From assembly GCF_013409935.1 (NCBI RefSeq), contig NZ_JACCCO010000004.1:1-64000 (forward strand): a DNA stretch of 64,000 nt, given 5' to 3'. The notes under the pieces are model-generated. The model did no database searches. It saw nothing but the letters and a program-made list of their open reading frames with translations, and had not been told where the DNA came from. Shown in pieces: positions 1 through 8,656 of the stretch. Source of the DNA: Streptosporangium sandarakinum (lineage in GTDB: Bacteria > Actinomycetota > Actinomycetes > Streptosporangiales > Streptosporangiaceae). Position 1 is the stretch's first letter, and each line of letters opens with the position of its first letter. A program made the translations under genes and the position numbers.

Positions 1-555
1 GGTGAACATGCTGAGCTGCGGGCGGCGGGCGGGGGAGAGCGCGGGGGTGGGGGAGGGGCGGCGTCCGGCGGCGGCGAGGCTGAGAGCGCCGGTTGCGGCG
101 GCGGCCGCGACGGCGAGGGTGCCCTGGGTGGCGTACAGGGTGAAGCCGCCGCCCAGGGTGGTCGACAGTGACCACCAGGTCGCGGTGCGGCGGGCCTTGC
201 GCAGCGCGGCGAGCTGTTCGAGGTCCTTACTGGTGACGCTCTTGCCGGTGCGCAGCAGCGCGTGGTGCTCCTCGGTGGCGGTGACCCATCGCCACCACGC
301 GGCCAGGGAGCGGCCGGTGCCGCGGGCGACGGCGCCGGGGAAGCGGATGGGCACGCGGGCCAGGGCGCGGCCGACGTGGCGGGCGGCCTGGCCGGGGTCG
401 TCGACGAAGACGGGCAGCGCCAGGGGCGCGGTCCAGGGGGTGGGGGCGGGCCGGAAGTTGCGGCGGTAGTCCTCGTCGGTGATGAGTTCGCCGGTGACGA
501 TCTCCTCGACGGGGGCCGGGTGGCGGGTCGCGTCGCCCGTGTTGGTGATGCTCAC
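1..555 (-). CDS. FtsK/TraB-like DNA translocase, N-terminal part (runs off the window)
   Basis: A GTG at 555 lies 7 nt after AAGGAG and opens a frame that runs leftward to the window edge with no stop, about 185 residues visible. The product begins VSITNTGDATRHPAPVEEI and contains a Trp-rich stretch (AAWWRWVTATEE, about residues 90-101). A basic segment and a hydrophobic region (TLGGGFTLYATQGTLAVAAA) follow. This resembles the membrane N-terminus of FtsK/SpoIIIE-type translocases of actinomycete integrative and conjugative elements, which pump double-stranded DNA between mycelia. The ATPase domain would lie outside the window, so the family call is inference. Two small membrane protein genes sit immediately upstream in the same direction. 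Confidence 0.5.
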   Translation of the reverse strand, partial: MSITNTGDATRHPAPVEEIVTGELITDEDYRRNFRPAPTPWTAPLALPVFVDDPGQAARHVGRALARVPIRFPGAVARGTGRSLAAWWRWVTATEEHHALLRTGKSVTSKDLEQLAALRKARRTATWWSLSTTLGGGFTLYATQGTLAVAAAAATGALSLAAAGRRPSPTPALSPARRPQLSMFT

Positions 556-608
556 CAGGGGGCTCCTTCCAGGTCCAAGGTGGTGCGGGTGGTACGAGAG
601 GGGCCGGG

Positions 609-845
609 TTAGCGGTGGTTCCACCGCAGGTCGGTCCGGCGGCGCTGGTCGGGCGGCATGGAGGCCCGGTATCGGGTCTCGGTGCGGCGGATGTGCGAGG
701 CGAGGACGGTCAGGAGGGCGGCGCCGCAGAGCAGCAGTGCGGCGGTGCCGATCAGGGACGCGGTGAAGCTCAGGGCGGGGTGGACGGCGATGACGCCGGC
801 GGCCAGGGTGGCGGCGGTCGCGGTGGAGAGCACGAGGACGCGCAT
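609..845 (-). CDS. small membrane protein with two predicted TM segments
   Basis: A 78-residue protein starting MRVLVLSTATAATLAAG. Two hydrophobic helices (about residues 3-25 and 30-50) are followed by a basic, Arg-rich tail. It ends 54 nt before the FtsK-like gene and lies 22 nt after the next upstream gene, so the three genes look like one leftward operon. Small membrane proteins of this size commonly accompany transfer genes on actinomycete plasmids and ICEs. No catalytic motif is visible and the specific role is unknown. Confidence 0.5.
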   Translation of the reverse strand: MRVLVLSTATAATLAAGVIAVHPALSFTASLIGTAALLLCGAALLTVLASHIRRTETRYRASMPPDQRRRTDLRWNHR

Positions 846-867
846 GCGGGGGGTCTCCGTTCCGGGG

Positions 868-1182
868 TCAGGTGAGGGCGGGTAGGCGGGTTCCGGCGAT
901 GAGGGCGAGGCGGGAGGCGATCCCGGCGAGCACGGCGGCGGCGATGACAGCGGCGGCCGCGGCGGCGTAGGCGAGGATGCGGGCGTTCTCCCGGACCAGG
1001 TAGGCGAGGCCACCGGCGAGGGCGTAGAGGATCAGGCCAGCCGCGACGAGGCGGCCGTAGGGGGTGAGGGCCTTGGCGGTGGCGTAGACCTGGGCGGGGG
1101 TCGCCTCGTCGCCGGTGGCGACGCTGGCCGACAGGGGCAGGCCGACGAACACGACCAGCCAGATCATGAACGAAACGCTCAT
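868..1182 (-). CDS. small membrane protein of the putative transfer operon
   Basis: A 104-residue protein starting MSVSFMIWLVVFVGLPL, with GGGAGG 5 nt before the ATG. It has an N-terminal hydrophobic segment or uncleaved signal, a polar stretch (ATGDEATPAQVYATAKAL) and two more hydrophobic helices, so probably three TM segments. It is the first gene of the leftward operon and faces the GntR gene across a 32-bp palindrome, so it is probably controlled from that site. Its exact function is not recognisable. Confidence 0.55.
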   Translation of the reverse strand: MSVSFMIWLVVFVGLPLSASVATGDEATPAQVYATAKALTPYGRLVAAGLILYALAGGLAYLVRENARILAYAAAAAAVIAAAVLAGIASRLALIAGTRLPALT

Positions 1183-1203
1183 CAGTGCCTCCCTCTTGGC
1201 TTC

Positions 1204-1235
1204 CTACACCCGTCAAGTTAACTTGTTGGGTGTAG
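1204..1235. promoter_or_regulatory. 32-bp near-perfect palindrome, likely GntR operator
   Basis: The core CAAGTTAACTTG (1214-1225) is a perfect 12-bp palindrome. It is flanked by arms CTACACCC (1204-1211) and GGGTGTAG (1228-1235), which are exact reverse complements. Only the two base pairs between arm and core (GT/TT) fail to match. It lies between the divergent membrane-protein operon and the GntR gene. That position suits autoregulation and repression of the transfer genes. Confidence 0.7.
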
Positions 1236-1259
1236 ATGTTGCAAGGGGAGAAGTTGACC

Positions 1260-2024
1260 GTGAATGCGCTGATCGATATCCCAGTGGTCCGCTGTGCTGG
1301 CACTCTTAGTCCGCACGACGCGCGACGATGGCAGAAAGTGGTGGGCGGCATGAGTGCCGGGCACGAATGGGAGAAGATCGCCCGTGATCTCCTCGGCCGG
1401 ATCGAGGACGGCACCTACGGGGCCGGCGATCAGCTCCCCTCTGAGAACGAGCTCCAGGCTCGCCACGGGGTCGCGCGCAACACTGCACAGCGGGCCCTGG
1501 CCTGGCTGGTCAACCGGGGGTACGCCGAACCGCGGCCCAAGAAGGGCGTGTTCGTCCGCGGCTACGACCGGCAGCTCGTCGACGCGGGTCTGGGCGGTGA
1601 GAGTCGGGAGGCCGGCGCGCGGGTCGAGGTCGGCATCGTTGAGCCGCCCGGTTTCGTCGTGGTGCTGATGCCGGACGCCATCGAGGTGGTGCGCCGCCGC
1701 GCGATCCGGCCGGGCCGGATCGCTGACGTCTACCTTGCCGCCGAACTGGTCGAGCGGGCCCCGGAGCTGCGTGGGCCGAAGCCGCTGCAGGAGCCGGACG
1801 CGGCGTGGCTGGGAAGGGCCGGGCTCGGTGTCGCTCACGAGGCGACGTTCATCGCGCGGATGCCCAGTGAGGAGGAGGAGCGCCTGCTGGGGCTGCTGCC
1901 GGCTACGCCGGTGCTGGAGCAGTTCTCCACCTTGGCCGATGAGCAGGAGGGACGGGTCCTGGCGGTGATAGTCGAGCTGTACGCCGGCGATCGGACCGCG
2001 CTCCGCGCGACCCTGGCCCGCTGA
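1260..2024 (+). CDS. GntR-family transcriptional repressor (KorSA-like)
   Basis: A winged-helix regulator of about 254 residues. The GntR DNA-binding domain begins at HEWEKIARDLLGRIEDG and continues with GAGDQLPSENELQARHGV and TAQRALAWLVNRGYAEP, then a wing ending KKGVFVRGYD. The C-terminal part is an effector-binding-like domain with no catalytic motif. GTG at 1260 is preceded by AAGGGGAG with 9-nt spacing. An alternative ATG at 1350 (MSAGHEWEK) would give a more typical N-terminus. By position it resembles KorSA-type repressors that control transfer and excision genes of pSAM2-like elements. The effector is unknown. Confidence 0.75.
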   Translation: MNALIDIPVVRCAGTLSPHDARRWQKVVGGMSAGHEWEKIARDLLGRIEDGTYGAGDQLPSENELQARHGVARNTAQRALAWLVNRGYAEPRPKKGVFVRGYDRQLVDAGLGGESREAGARVEVGIVEPPGFVVVLMPDAIEVVRRRAIRPGRIADVYLAAELVERAPELRGPKPLQEPDAAWLGRAGLGVAHEATFIARMPSEEEERLLGLLPATPVLEQFSTLADEQEGRVLAVIVELYAGDRTALRATLAR

Positions 2025-2127
2025 AACCATGGCGGCCGCCGCGAGCGCTCGGGGATTTACGGCACGCCGCTGCCAGACGAGGCGCAGGGCTGACTCCATC
2101 GCCAAGAAGCCCTCGATCTACGGGTTA

Positions 2128-5100
2128 GGACCATCCCCGCGGGCGCGGGGCCGACACGATGTTGCCGAGCGCGCCCCAGACGAGGAGCGGACCATCCCCG
2201 CAGGCGCGGGGCCGACCGGAGAACGATTAGCCGTCGCTTATCCCAACCTGGGCCATCCCCCGCGGGTGCGGGGCCGACACCGGAGCCGTGGCAGCGTGGG
2301 GGAGCGGCACGGGACATCCCGCGCCCGCGGGGCCGACATCCTCCGCAGCGCCGGCTACAGCGTGCAGTCCGGACTATCCCCGCGAGCGCGGGGCCAACAC
2401 CGCGATAGCGGCGTTGGTGGTCGTCTCGCCCGGGCCATCCCCGCAGGCGCGGGGCCGACATCAGGGCGGCCACGTCCACGGGCCCGAACAGCGGACCATC
2501 CCCGCAGGCGCGAGGCCGACTGCTGATACTCCTTCGCCGCGAAGCTGCCGTGCGGACCATCCCCGCGGGTGCGGGGTCGACGTCATGGCCTTGTCCGATC
2601 CAGCGCCCGACTCCGGACCATCCCCGCGGGCGCGGGGCCAACAACGTAACCGCGGTGAGGGTCACGTCTTCAAGGGGACCATCCCCGCAGGCGCGGGGCC
2701 GACGACCGGCCACCCGTCATCCACCACTCGATCGGAGGACCATCCCTGCAGGCGCGGGGCCGACCTACCTGCCACCTGCGACGTGATGTAGTGGTAGGGA
2801 CCATCCCCGCAGGCGCGGGGCCGACGGCGACCCCGACAACGGGCTCACCCTGGTGGAGGGACCATCCCCGCGGACGCGGGGCCGACAAAGGCCGGGAGCG
2901 CCAACTCCCGGACCACAAGGGACCATCCCCGCGGGCGCGGGGCCGACGCGTCCATCTCCTGACGCACCTGCTCCGGAGACGGACTATTCCCGCGGGCGCG
3001 GGGCCGACGCTTGGGCGGCGCGAACCCGGGCACGCGCCTCCGGACCATTCCCGCAGGCGCGGGGCCGACCCCTTGATGTCGGCGTACCAGGAGACGATCC
3101 GGGGACCATCCCCGCGGGCGCGGGGCCAACACGCCGCCCGACGGCGTGGCCAGCGTGCCGCTGAGACCATCCCCGCGGGCGCGGAGCCGACGGGCTGCCG
3201 GAGTCCGTCACGCTCTGGGACTACGGACCATCCCCGCAGGCGCGGGGCCGACGGGCGGGGCTCACAGCGCTACCTCTCATCTGGAGGACCATCCCCGCGA
3301 GCGCGGGGCCAATACGGCGCGGGCCTTGAGCATGGCCTCGGGGTAGAGATCATCCCCGCGCCCGCGGGACCGACTTGCGGCGGGCCAGGTGGCGCTCGAA
3401 GCGCTCAGGACCATCCCCGCGTCCGCGGGGCCAACCCGGGGCGAGCATCGTCCTGTCCAGGTCGACCGGACCATCCCCGCGAGCGCGGGGCCGACGCCAT
3501 GATGCGGTCCAACCGGTCGATCTCCAGCGGACCATCCCCGCAGGCGCGGGGCCGACACGGGCTCGTACGTCTCCTCGAAGATGTCCGGCGGACCATCCCC
3601 GCAGGCGCGGGGCCGACGCGAGGGCGACGCGGGTCAGGAGCCGCTGGACGGGACCATCCCCGCAGGCGCGGGGCCGACCGGGTCTTGCCGGTTCGGCGGG
3701 ATCACGACCCCGGACCATCCCCGCAGGCGCGGGGCCGACGAGTGCATGAGGGAGTAAGCACCGAGAAGGGTGGGACCATCCCCGCGGGTGCGGGGCCGAC
3801 ACCGCGTTACCGGTGCGGTTGCGGCCGAAGCGGGGACCATCCCCGCGGGTGCGGGGCCGACGTGGGGATGTACCCCCATCTGTAACGGGAGCATGGACCA
3901 TCCCCGCGGGTGCGGGGCCGGCCTGATAGGCGGTCAAAGAAGGCGTCATCGCCTGGGACCATCCCCGCAGGCGCGGGGCCGACCCGCCTACTGGAGGGGT
4001 GAGGCGGGCCACCCTCAGATCATCCCCGCAGGCGCGGGGCCGACATCGACGGCCAAGCCGGGACGTGACGAACCACGGGACCATCCCCGCGGGCGCGGGG
4101 CCGACCACAGTACGCTGCGTCCTTTTTCGTCCGCCCCAGGACCATCCCCGCAGGCGCGGGGCCGACACCCCCGTGTACAGGCGCTTCCACTCGAACTCCG
4201 GACCATCCCCGCGGGCGCGGGGCCGACGTGGGGAGCTTCCTCACGATGGTCTCCGTCCAGGGACCAGCTCCGCAGGCGCGGGGCCGACGACGTCCTTACC
4301 CAGGCTCAGTGAGACGCGCTGGGACTATCCCCGCAGGCGCGGGGCCGACGCGGGCGGGCCGGCGTCGAGGGTGCCGTTGCCGGGACCATCCCCGCAGGCG
4401 CGGGGCCGACAGCCTGCGCGCTCCAGCGTCCATCCTTTGCACCGGACCATCCCCGCAGGCGCGGGGCCGACACGCCGCACGGGGCCGACTCCTCGTCGTC
4501 CAGGCGCAGCGCCTTACCCATCGGACCATCCCCGCGGGTGCGGGGCCGATCATGAGTTTCGCTACTCACGACGTTGGTTCCGCGGTCCATCCCCGCGGGC
4601 GCGGGGCCGACACGGATAAGCGCGTCAGGCGGTTCGCCGGCGGCGGACCATCCCCGCAGGCGCGGGGCCGACGTGCCATTGGCGGAGGTGGCATCGTGAC
4701 CGTGGGGACCATCCCCGCGTCCGCGGGGCCGACACGCCGGAGGCCGCGGTCCACATGCTGTGGCAGGGACCATTCCCGCGGGCGCGGGGCCGACCACCCG
4801 GGCGACCAGCTCCCGGGCATACACGACGGACCATCCCCGCGGATACGGGGCCGACCGCTCGGCAGCAGCACCCCGCTGGAGTTGCGGGGACCACCATCCT
4901 CGCGGGCGCGAGGCCGACGTGCTGAGAACGTCCGTGCCAGACCTGATGACCGGACCATCCCCGCGAGCGCGGGGCCGACCTCGCCACGGGCAGGCTCGGC
5001 CACGTCAACGCCGGACCATCCCCGCGGGCGCGGGGCCGACAAGATCGACGTCCACCCGGCCACATCGTTGCCCGGACCATCCCCGCAGGCACGGGGCCGA

Positions 5101-5141
5101 CCTCGACCTGTTCGACGCCGAGTTGGCCGCCCTGGGACCAT
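2128..5141 (-). CRISPR. type I-E CRISPR array, block 1 (about 49 repeats)
   Basis: Repeats of 28 nt read GGACCATCCCCGC, a short variable loop, then GCGGGGCCGAC on the plus strand, with 33-nt spacers (61-nt period from 2128 to 5101). The reverse complement starts GTCGGCCCCGC and ends GGGGATGGTCC, the usual orientation of I-E repeats, so crRNA transcription is probably leftward. Loop variants include CGGGTG, CAGGCG, CGGGCG, CGTCCG and CGAGCG. The unit at 4472-4522 is abnormally long. The block ends in a 7-nt repeat remnant (5135-5141) next to the IS256-family element. Confidence 0.97.
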
Positions 5142-5147
5142 GGTCAC

Positions 5148-6555
5148 GTCCAGCGAAGTGGTGTATGAGCCGGCCTTCGCGTGATCCTGTTTCTGCAGGT
5201 TAAGCGGTGAGTGTCTGCGGGATCAGACTCTGTTCCGGTGTGTCGCCGGCCAGCAGGCGCATACGGCACTTGGCGAGGATGTCCAGGCCCATGTAGCGGC
5301 GGGCCTCGGTCCACTCATCGGTCTGCTCGGCCAAAACCGCACCGACGAGACGGACGATCGCGGCGCGGTCAGGGAAGATCCCCACCACGTCGGTGCGGCG
5401 CCTGATCTCCTTGTTCAACCGCTCCTGGGGATTGTTGGACCAGATCTGCCGCCAGGTCTCCTTAGGAAACGCCGCGAAGGCCAGGAGTTCCTCGCGGGCG
5501 GCGTCCAGATGCTCGGCGGTGGCCGGATACTTCGCCTCCAGGGCGTCGATGACCCAGGCGTGCTGGGCGCGGACCTGTTCGGCGGCGGGCTGGTCGAAGA
5601 TGGTCCGCACCAGCGTCGCCACCCACGGCTGGGCTGACTTGGGGACCGTGGTCAGCAGGTTGCGCAGGTAGTGGGTGCGGCAGCGCTGCCAGGACGCACC
5701 CGGCAAGGTCGCGCCGATCGCCTCGACCAAGCCGCGGTGGGCATCGGAGATCACCAATTGCACCCCGCTCAGACCGCGGGCCACCAGGCCGCGCAGGAAG
5801 GCCAGCCAGCCGGCGCCGTCCTCGGCCGCCGACACCTCCAGCCCGAGGATCTCCCGGCGGCCGTCGGCGTTGACGGCGGTGGCGACCAGGACGTGGACGT
5901 TGACCGTCCGGCCGCCCTCGCGGACCTTCTGCGTCAGCGCGTCCAGCCACACGAAGGCATACGGGCCGCCGTCCAGCGGCCGGGTGCGGAAGGCGTCCAC
6001 CTGCCCATCGAGAGTCTTGGTCATCTGGCTGACCTGGCTCTTGGAGATCCCGGTGATGCCGAGCTGCTCGACGAGTTTGTCGATGCGGCGGGTGGAGACC
6101 CCGAGCAGGTAGCTGGTGGCCACCACGCTGATCAGGGCTTGCTCGGCCCGCCGACGGCGCTGCAGCAGCCAGTCGGGAAAGTAGCTTCCCGAGCGCAGTT
6201 TGGGGATGGCGAGTTCAACGGTGCCCGCGCGGATGTCCCAGTCCCGGGATCGATAACCGTTGCGTCGATTGGTGCGCTCCTCGCTGCGGGTGCCGTAGTC
6301 GGCACCGCACAGGCCGTCGGCCTCGGCCGACATCAACGCCTCGGCCATGGTCTTCACCATGGATCGCAACAGATCCGGATCGCCGTGCTCGATCTGCTGA
6401 GCCAGCCATGCGGCAGGGTCCACACTGTTGGTCGCGGCCATCGCTTCTCTCCTTCGATCTTGATGTCGCAATCACGAAGGATCACGCGATGGCCGTCCTC
6501 ATTTCACGACGCCACGCCCGCTAGCTGGGGAAACTCATACACCACCTCCGTGGAC
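5148..6555 (-). mobile_element. IS256-family insertion sequence
   Basis: About 1.4 kb with imperfect terminal inverted repeats of about 22 bp. The left end (5148-5169) and the inverted right end (6534-6555) share GTCCA, then GTGGTGTATGAG, with 19 of 22 positions equal. It encodes one complete transposase. No 8-bp target duplication is visible. On the left only 7 nt of a CRISPR repeat remain, and on the right only about 7 nt of spacer precede the next repeat. An adjacent deletion or recombination therefore probably followed the insertion. Confidence 0.85.
5200..6441 (-). CDS. IS256-family (mutator-type) transposase
   Basis: A 413-residue DDE transposase, full length for the family. The ATG at 6441 follows GGAGAGAAGCG. 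The acidic residues fit in order: D in FVWLDALTQKV, D in LVISDAHRGLVEA, and E in NNPQERLNKEIRRR, with the characteristic C/H region SWQRCRTHYLRNLL between the last two. The N-terminal half carries RTNRRNGYRSR, common in this family. It catalyses cut-out/paste-in of the surrounding element and appears intact. It interrupts the CRISPR array but is transcribed in the array's inferred direction. Confidence 0.93.
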   Translation of the reverse strand: MAATNSVDPAAWLAQQIEHGDPDLLRSMVKTMAEALMSAEADGLCGADYGTRSEERTNRRNGYRSRDWDIRAGTVELAIPKLRSGSYFPDWLLQRRRRAEQALISVVATSYLLGVSTRRIDKLVEQLGITGISKSQVSQMTKTLDGQVDAFRTRPLDGGPYAFVWLDALTQKVREGGRTVNVHVLVATAVNADGRREILGLEVSAAEDGAGWLAFLRGLVARGLSGVQLVISDAHRGLVEAIGATLPGASWQRCRTHYLRNLLTTVPKSAQPWVATLVRTIFDQPAAEQVRAQHAWVIDALEAKYPATAEHLDAAREELLAFAAFPKETWRQIWSNNPQERLNKEIRRRTDVVGIFPDRAAIVRLVGAVLAEQTDEWTEARRYMGLDILAKCRMRLLAGDTPEQSLIPQTLTA

Positions 6556-6562
6556 GCAACCG

Positions 6563-7684
6563 GGACCATCCCCGCAGGCGCGGGGCCGACCTCCAGGTGG
6601 ACATACGCCATGTCCCACGGGGGGGACTATCCCCGCGGGCGCGGGGCCGACGTCATGGCCTTGTCCGATCCAGCGCCCGACTCCGGAGCATCCCCGCAGG
6701 TGCGGGGCCGATCCGGGCGCGGGGAGGGACAGGTCGGTGGTGAGCGGACCATCCCCGCAGGCGCGGGACCGATGACGTTGGAGACCTCGCTCTGGCGCGG
6801 CTCCGCGGACCATCGCCGCAGGCGCGGGGCCGACGTGGCACAGGTCCCGTGGTTGCTCAGACAGCCGGGACCATCCCCGCGGGCGCAGGGCCGACGCCCC
6901 ATCGGCGTCCGGGCCGGCCGCGGCGCACGGACCATCCCCGCCGGCGCGGGGCCGACTCCGCAGTCGAAGCAGTGCGCCAGGGGGCGCATGGATCATCCCC
7001 GCGGGCGCGGGGCCGACGGGTTGAGCCGCTGGCCCCGGTAGGTGATCTCGGGACCATCCCCGCGCCTGCGGGGCCGACGCCATGATGTGGTCCAACCGGT
7101 CGATCTCCAGCGGACCATCCCCGCAGGCGCGGGGCCGACCGCCCCGGATCCAGGCCGGGCTGTCACTAGCCCGGACCATCCCCGCAGGCGCGGGGCCGAC
7201 TTCCACGGGCCGAAGACCTCGCCCTTCCTTGACGGACCATCCCCGCGGGTGCGGGGCCGACCTCCTGGCCGTCACCGGCAGCGAGCCGGCCAGCGGACCA
7301 TCCCCGCGGGTGCGGGGCCGACATCTCGGGGGTGCCGAGCACGGCGATGTACAGCGGACCATCCCCGCAGGCGCGGGGCCGACCGTACGGGGTCGGGGCG
7401 ATCGGCGCCCGTGGCCGGACCATCCGCAGGCGCGAGGCCGACCCGAAACCGTATCCGATGTCTGCCCAGCCGCGGGGACCATCCCCGCGGGTGCGGGGCC
7501 GACATCTCGGGGGTGCCGAGCACGGCGATGTACAGCGGACCATCCCCGCAGGCGCGGGGCCGACCGTACGGGGTCGGGGCGATCGGCGCCCGTGGCCGGA
7601 CCATCCGCAGGCGCGAGGCCGACCCGAAACCGTATCCGATGTCTGCCCAGCCGCGGGGACCATCCCCGCGGGTGCGGGGCCGAC
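6563..7684 (-). CRISPR. type I-E CRISPR array, block 2 (about 19 repeats)
   Basis: Same 28-nt repeat and 33-nt spacers as block 1, with which it was continuous before the IS256-family insertion. Two repeats are 26 nt (GGACCATCCGCAGGCG, missing CC) and belong to a tandem duplication at 7323-7684. The first spacer is truncated by the insertion sequence on its left. The block ends at the last base of a repeat, directly against the second insertion sequence. Confidence 0.96.
7323..7684. repeat. 181-bp tandem duplication of three spacer-repeat units
   Basis: Bases 7323-7503 and 7504-7684 read as identical copies with a period of 181. Each holds three spacers (beginning ATCTCGGGGGTGCC, CGTACGGGGTCGG and CCGAAACCGTATCC) and three repeats, including the same shortened 26-nt repeat. 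Sharing of the defective repeat shows that the block was copied as a unit by unequal recombination. Confidence 0.9.
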
Positions 7685-8576
7685 TAAGGCGTGTCTGATA
7701 ATTCGGCGTGGCGGAGCCAGAGCAGCAGGGAAGCGATGGTGACGCCCGCGAGGTAGCGGCCGGCGAGCTTGTCGTAGCGGGTGGCGACGGCTCGCCACTG
7801 CTTGAGCTTGGCAAAGCACCGCTCCACCACGTTACGCCCCTTGTAGGCCGCGGCATCGAAGGCGGGCGGGCGGCCTCCGCGGCTGCCCTTGCGCTTGCGG
7901 GCGGCGATCTGATCGGACCGCTCAGGGATGACCGCGCCGATGCCGCGCCGCCGCAGATGCAGGCGGATCTTCCGAAAGGAGTAGCCCTTATCCGCCACCA
8001 GCCGGTCCGGCCGGGTACGGGGACGGCCGATGCGACGGCGCAGCCGGAAGGTGCCCATCACCGCTTCGAAGGCGGTGCAGTCGTTGATGTTGCCGCCGGT
8101 CAGGTGCAGGGCAAGCGGCAGGCCACGGGCTTCGGTGATCAGATGGAGCTTGGTGGTCAGCCCGCCCCGGGATCGGCCGAGGGCTTGTCGTCTTTGGGAG
8201 GCTTTCGCGTCGATCGTCCCTCCGCCGTCCCCCTTTTTCGGGCGCCGGCAGCGTGCTGGTGGGCTCGGGCGATGGTGGAGTCGACGCTGACGACCAGCTC
8301 CACCGCACCGAGGGAGTCGTCTTTGACCTGCATCTCCTCCAGCAGGCGGGTCCAGGTGCCGTCTTCCTCCCAGCGTTTGAACCGCTCGTAGCAGGTCTGC
8401 CAGGGACCGTAGCGCTCCGGTACGTCGCGCCAGGGCGCTCCGGTCCGCAACCTCCACAAGATCCCGTTGATGACCGCGCGGTGATCCCGCCAGGGCCGTC
8501 CCCTGCCATCCTTGGCGGGCAGCAGGGGCTCGATCCGCTGCCAGGCCTTGTCGGTCAGCTCACCTCGTCGCACCAC
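7684..8576 (-). CDS. IS5/IS427-type transposase, two frames joined by -1 frameshift
   Basis: The first frame starts at 8576 (MVRRGELTDKAWQRIEPLL) and carries the N-terminal domain and the first catalytic Asp (VVSVDSTIARAHQHAAG). It closes soon after AAAAAGGGGG (8229-8238 on the plus strand). A -1 shift there gives GARKKGDGGGTIDAKA, then the second frame with LTTKLHLITEARGLPL, LVADKGYS (second Asp) and NVVERCFAKLKQWR (Glu). This matches the programmed frameshifting known for IS427-type elements. The TAG stop is completed by the last base of the flanking CRISPR repeat. The element looks intact. Confidence 0.88.
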
Positions 8577-8623
8577 GAGGAATCATCTAACCGCACCACC
8601 GAGATCATTTATCAGACACGCCT
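7687..8623 (-). mobile_element. IS5-family (IS427-type) insertion sequence inside a spacer
   Basis: A 937-bp element with perfect 15-bp terminal inverted repeats AGGCGTGTCTGATAA. TA duplications flank it at 7685-7686 and 8624-8625, so the target was CTAG, the known preference of IS427-type elements. Removing the element and one TA restores a continuous spacer from TAGGCAACGG to GCCGGAC between two intact repeats. The insertion is therefore inside a spacer near its first bases. Confidence 0.92.
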
Positions 8624-8656
8624 TAGGCAACGGGGGGCGTGGCTACGCGCCGGACG

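Noticed and set aside
5130..6563. Target-site duplication for the IS256-family element
   Set aside because: Flanking 8-9 bp on the two sides do not match. The similar bases there (GTCCA/TGGAC) are part of the inverted repeats.
5200..7100. A plus-strand frame across the IS256-family element and adjoining repeats
   Set aside because: It is antisense to a complete DDE transposase and continues into CRISPR repeats.
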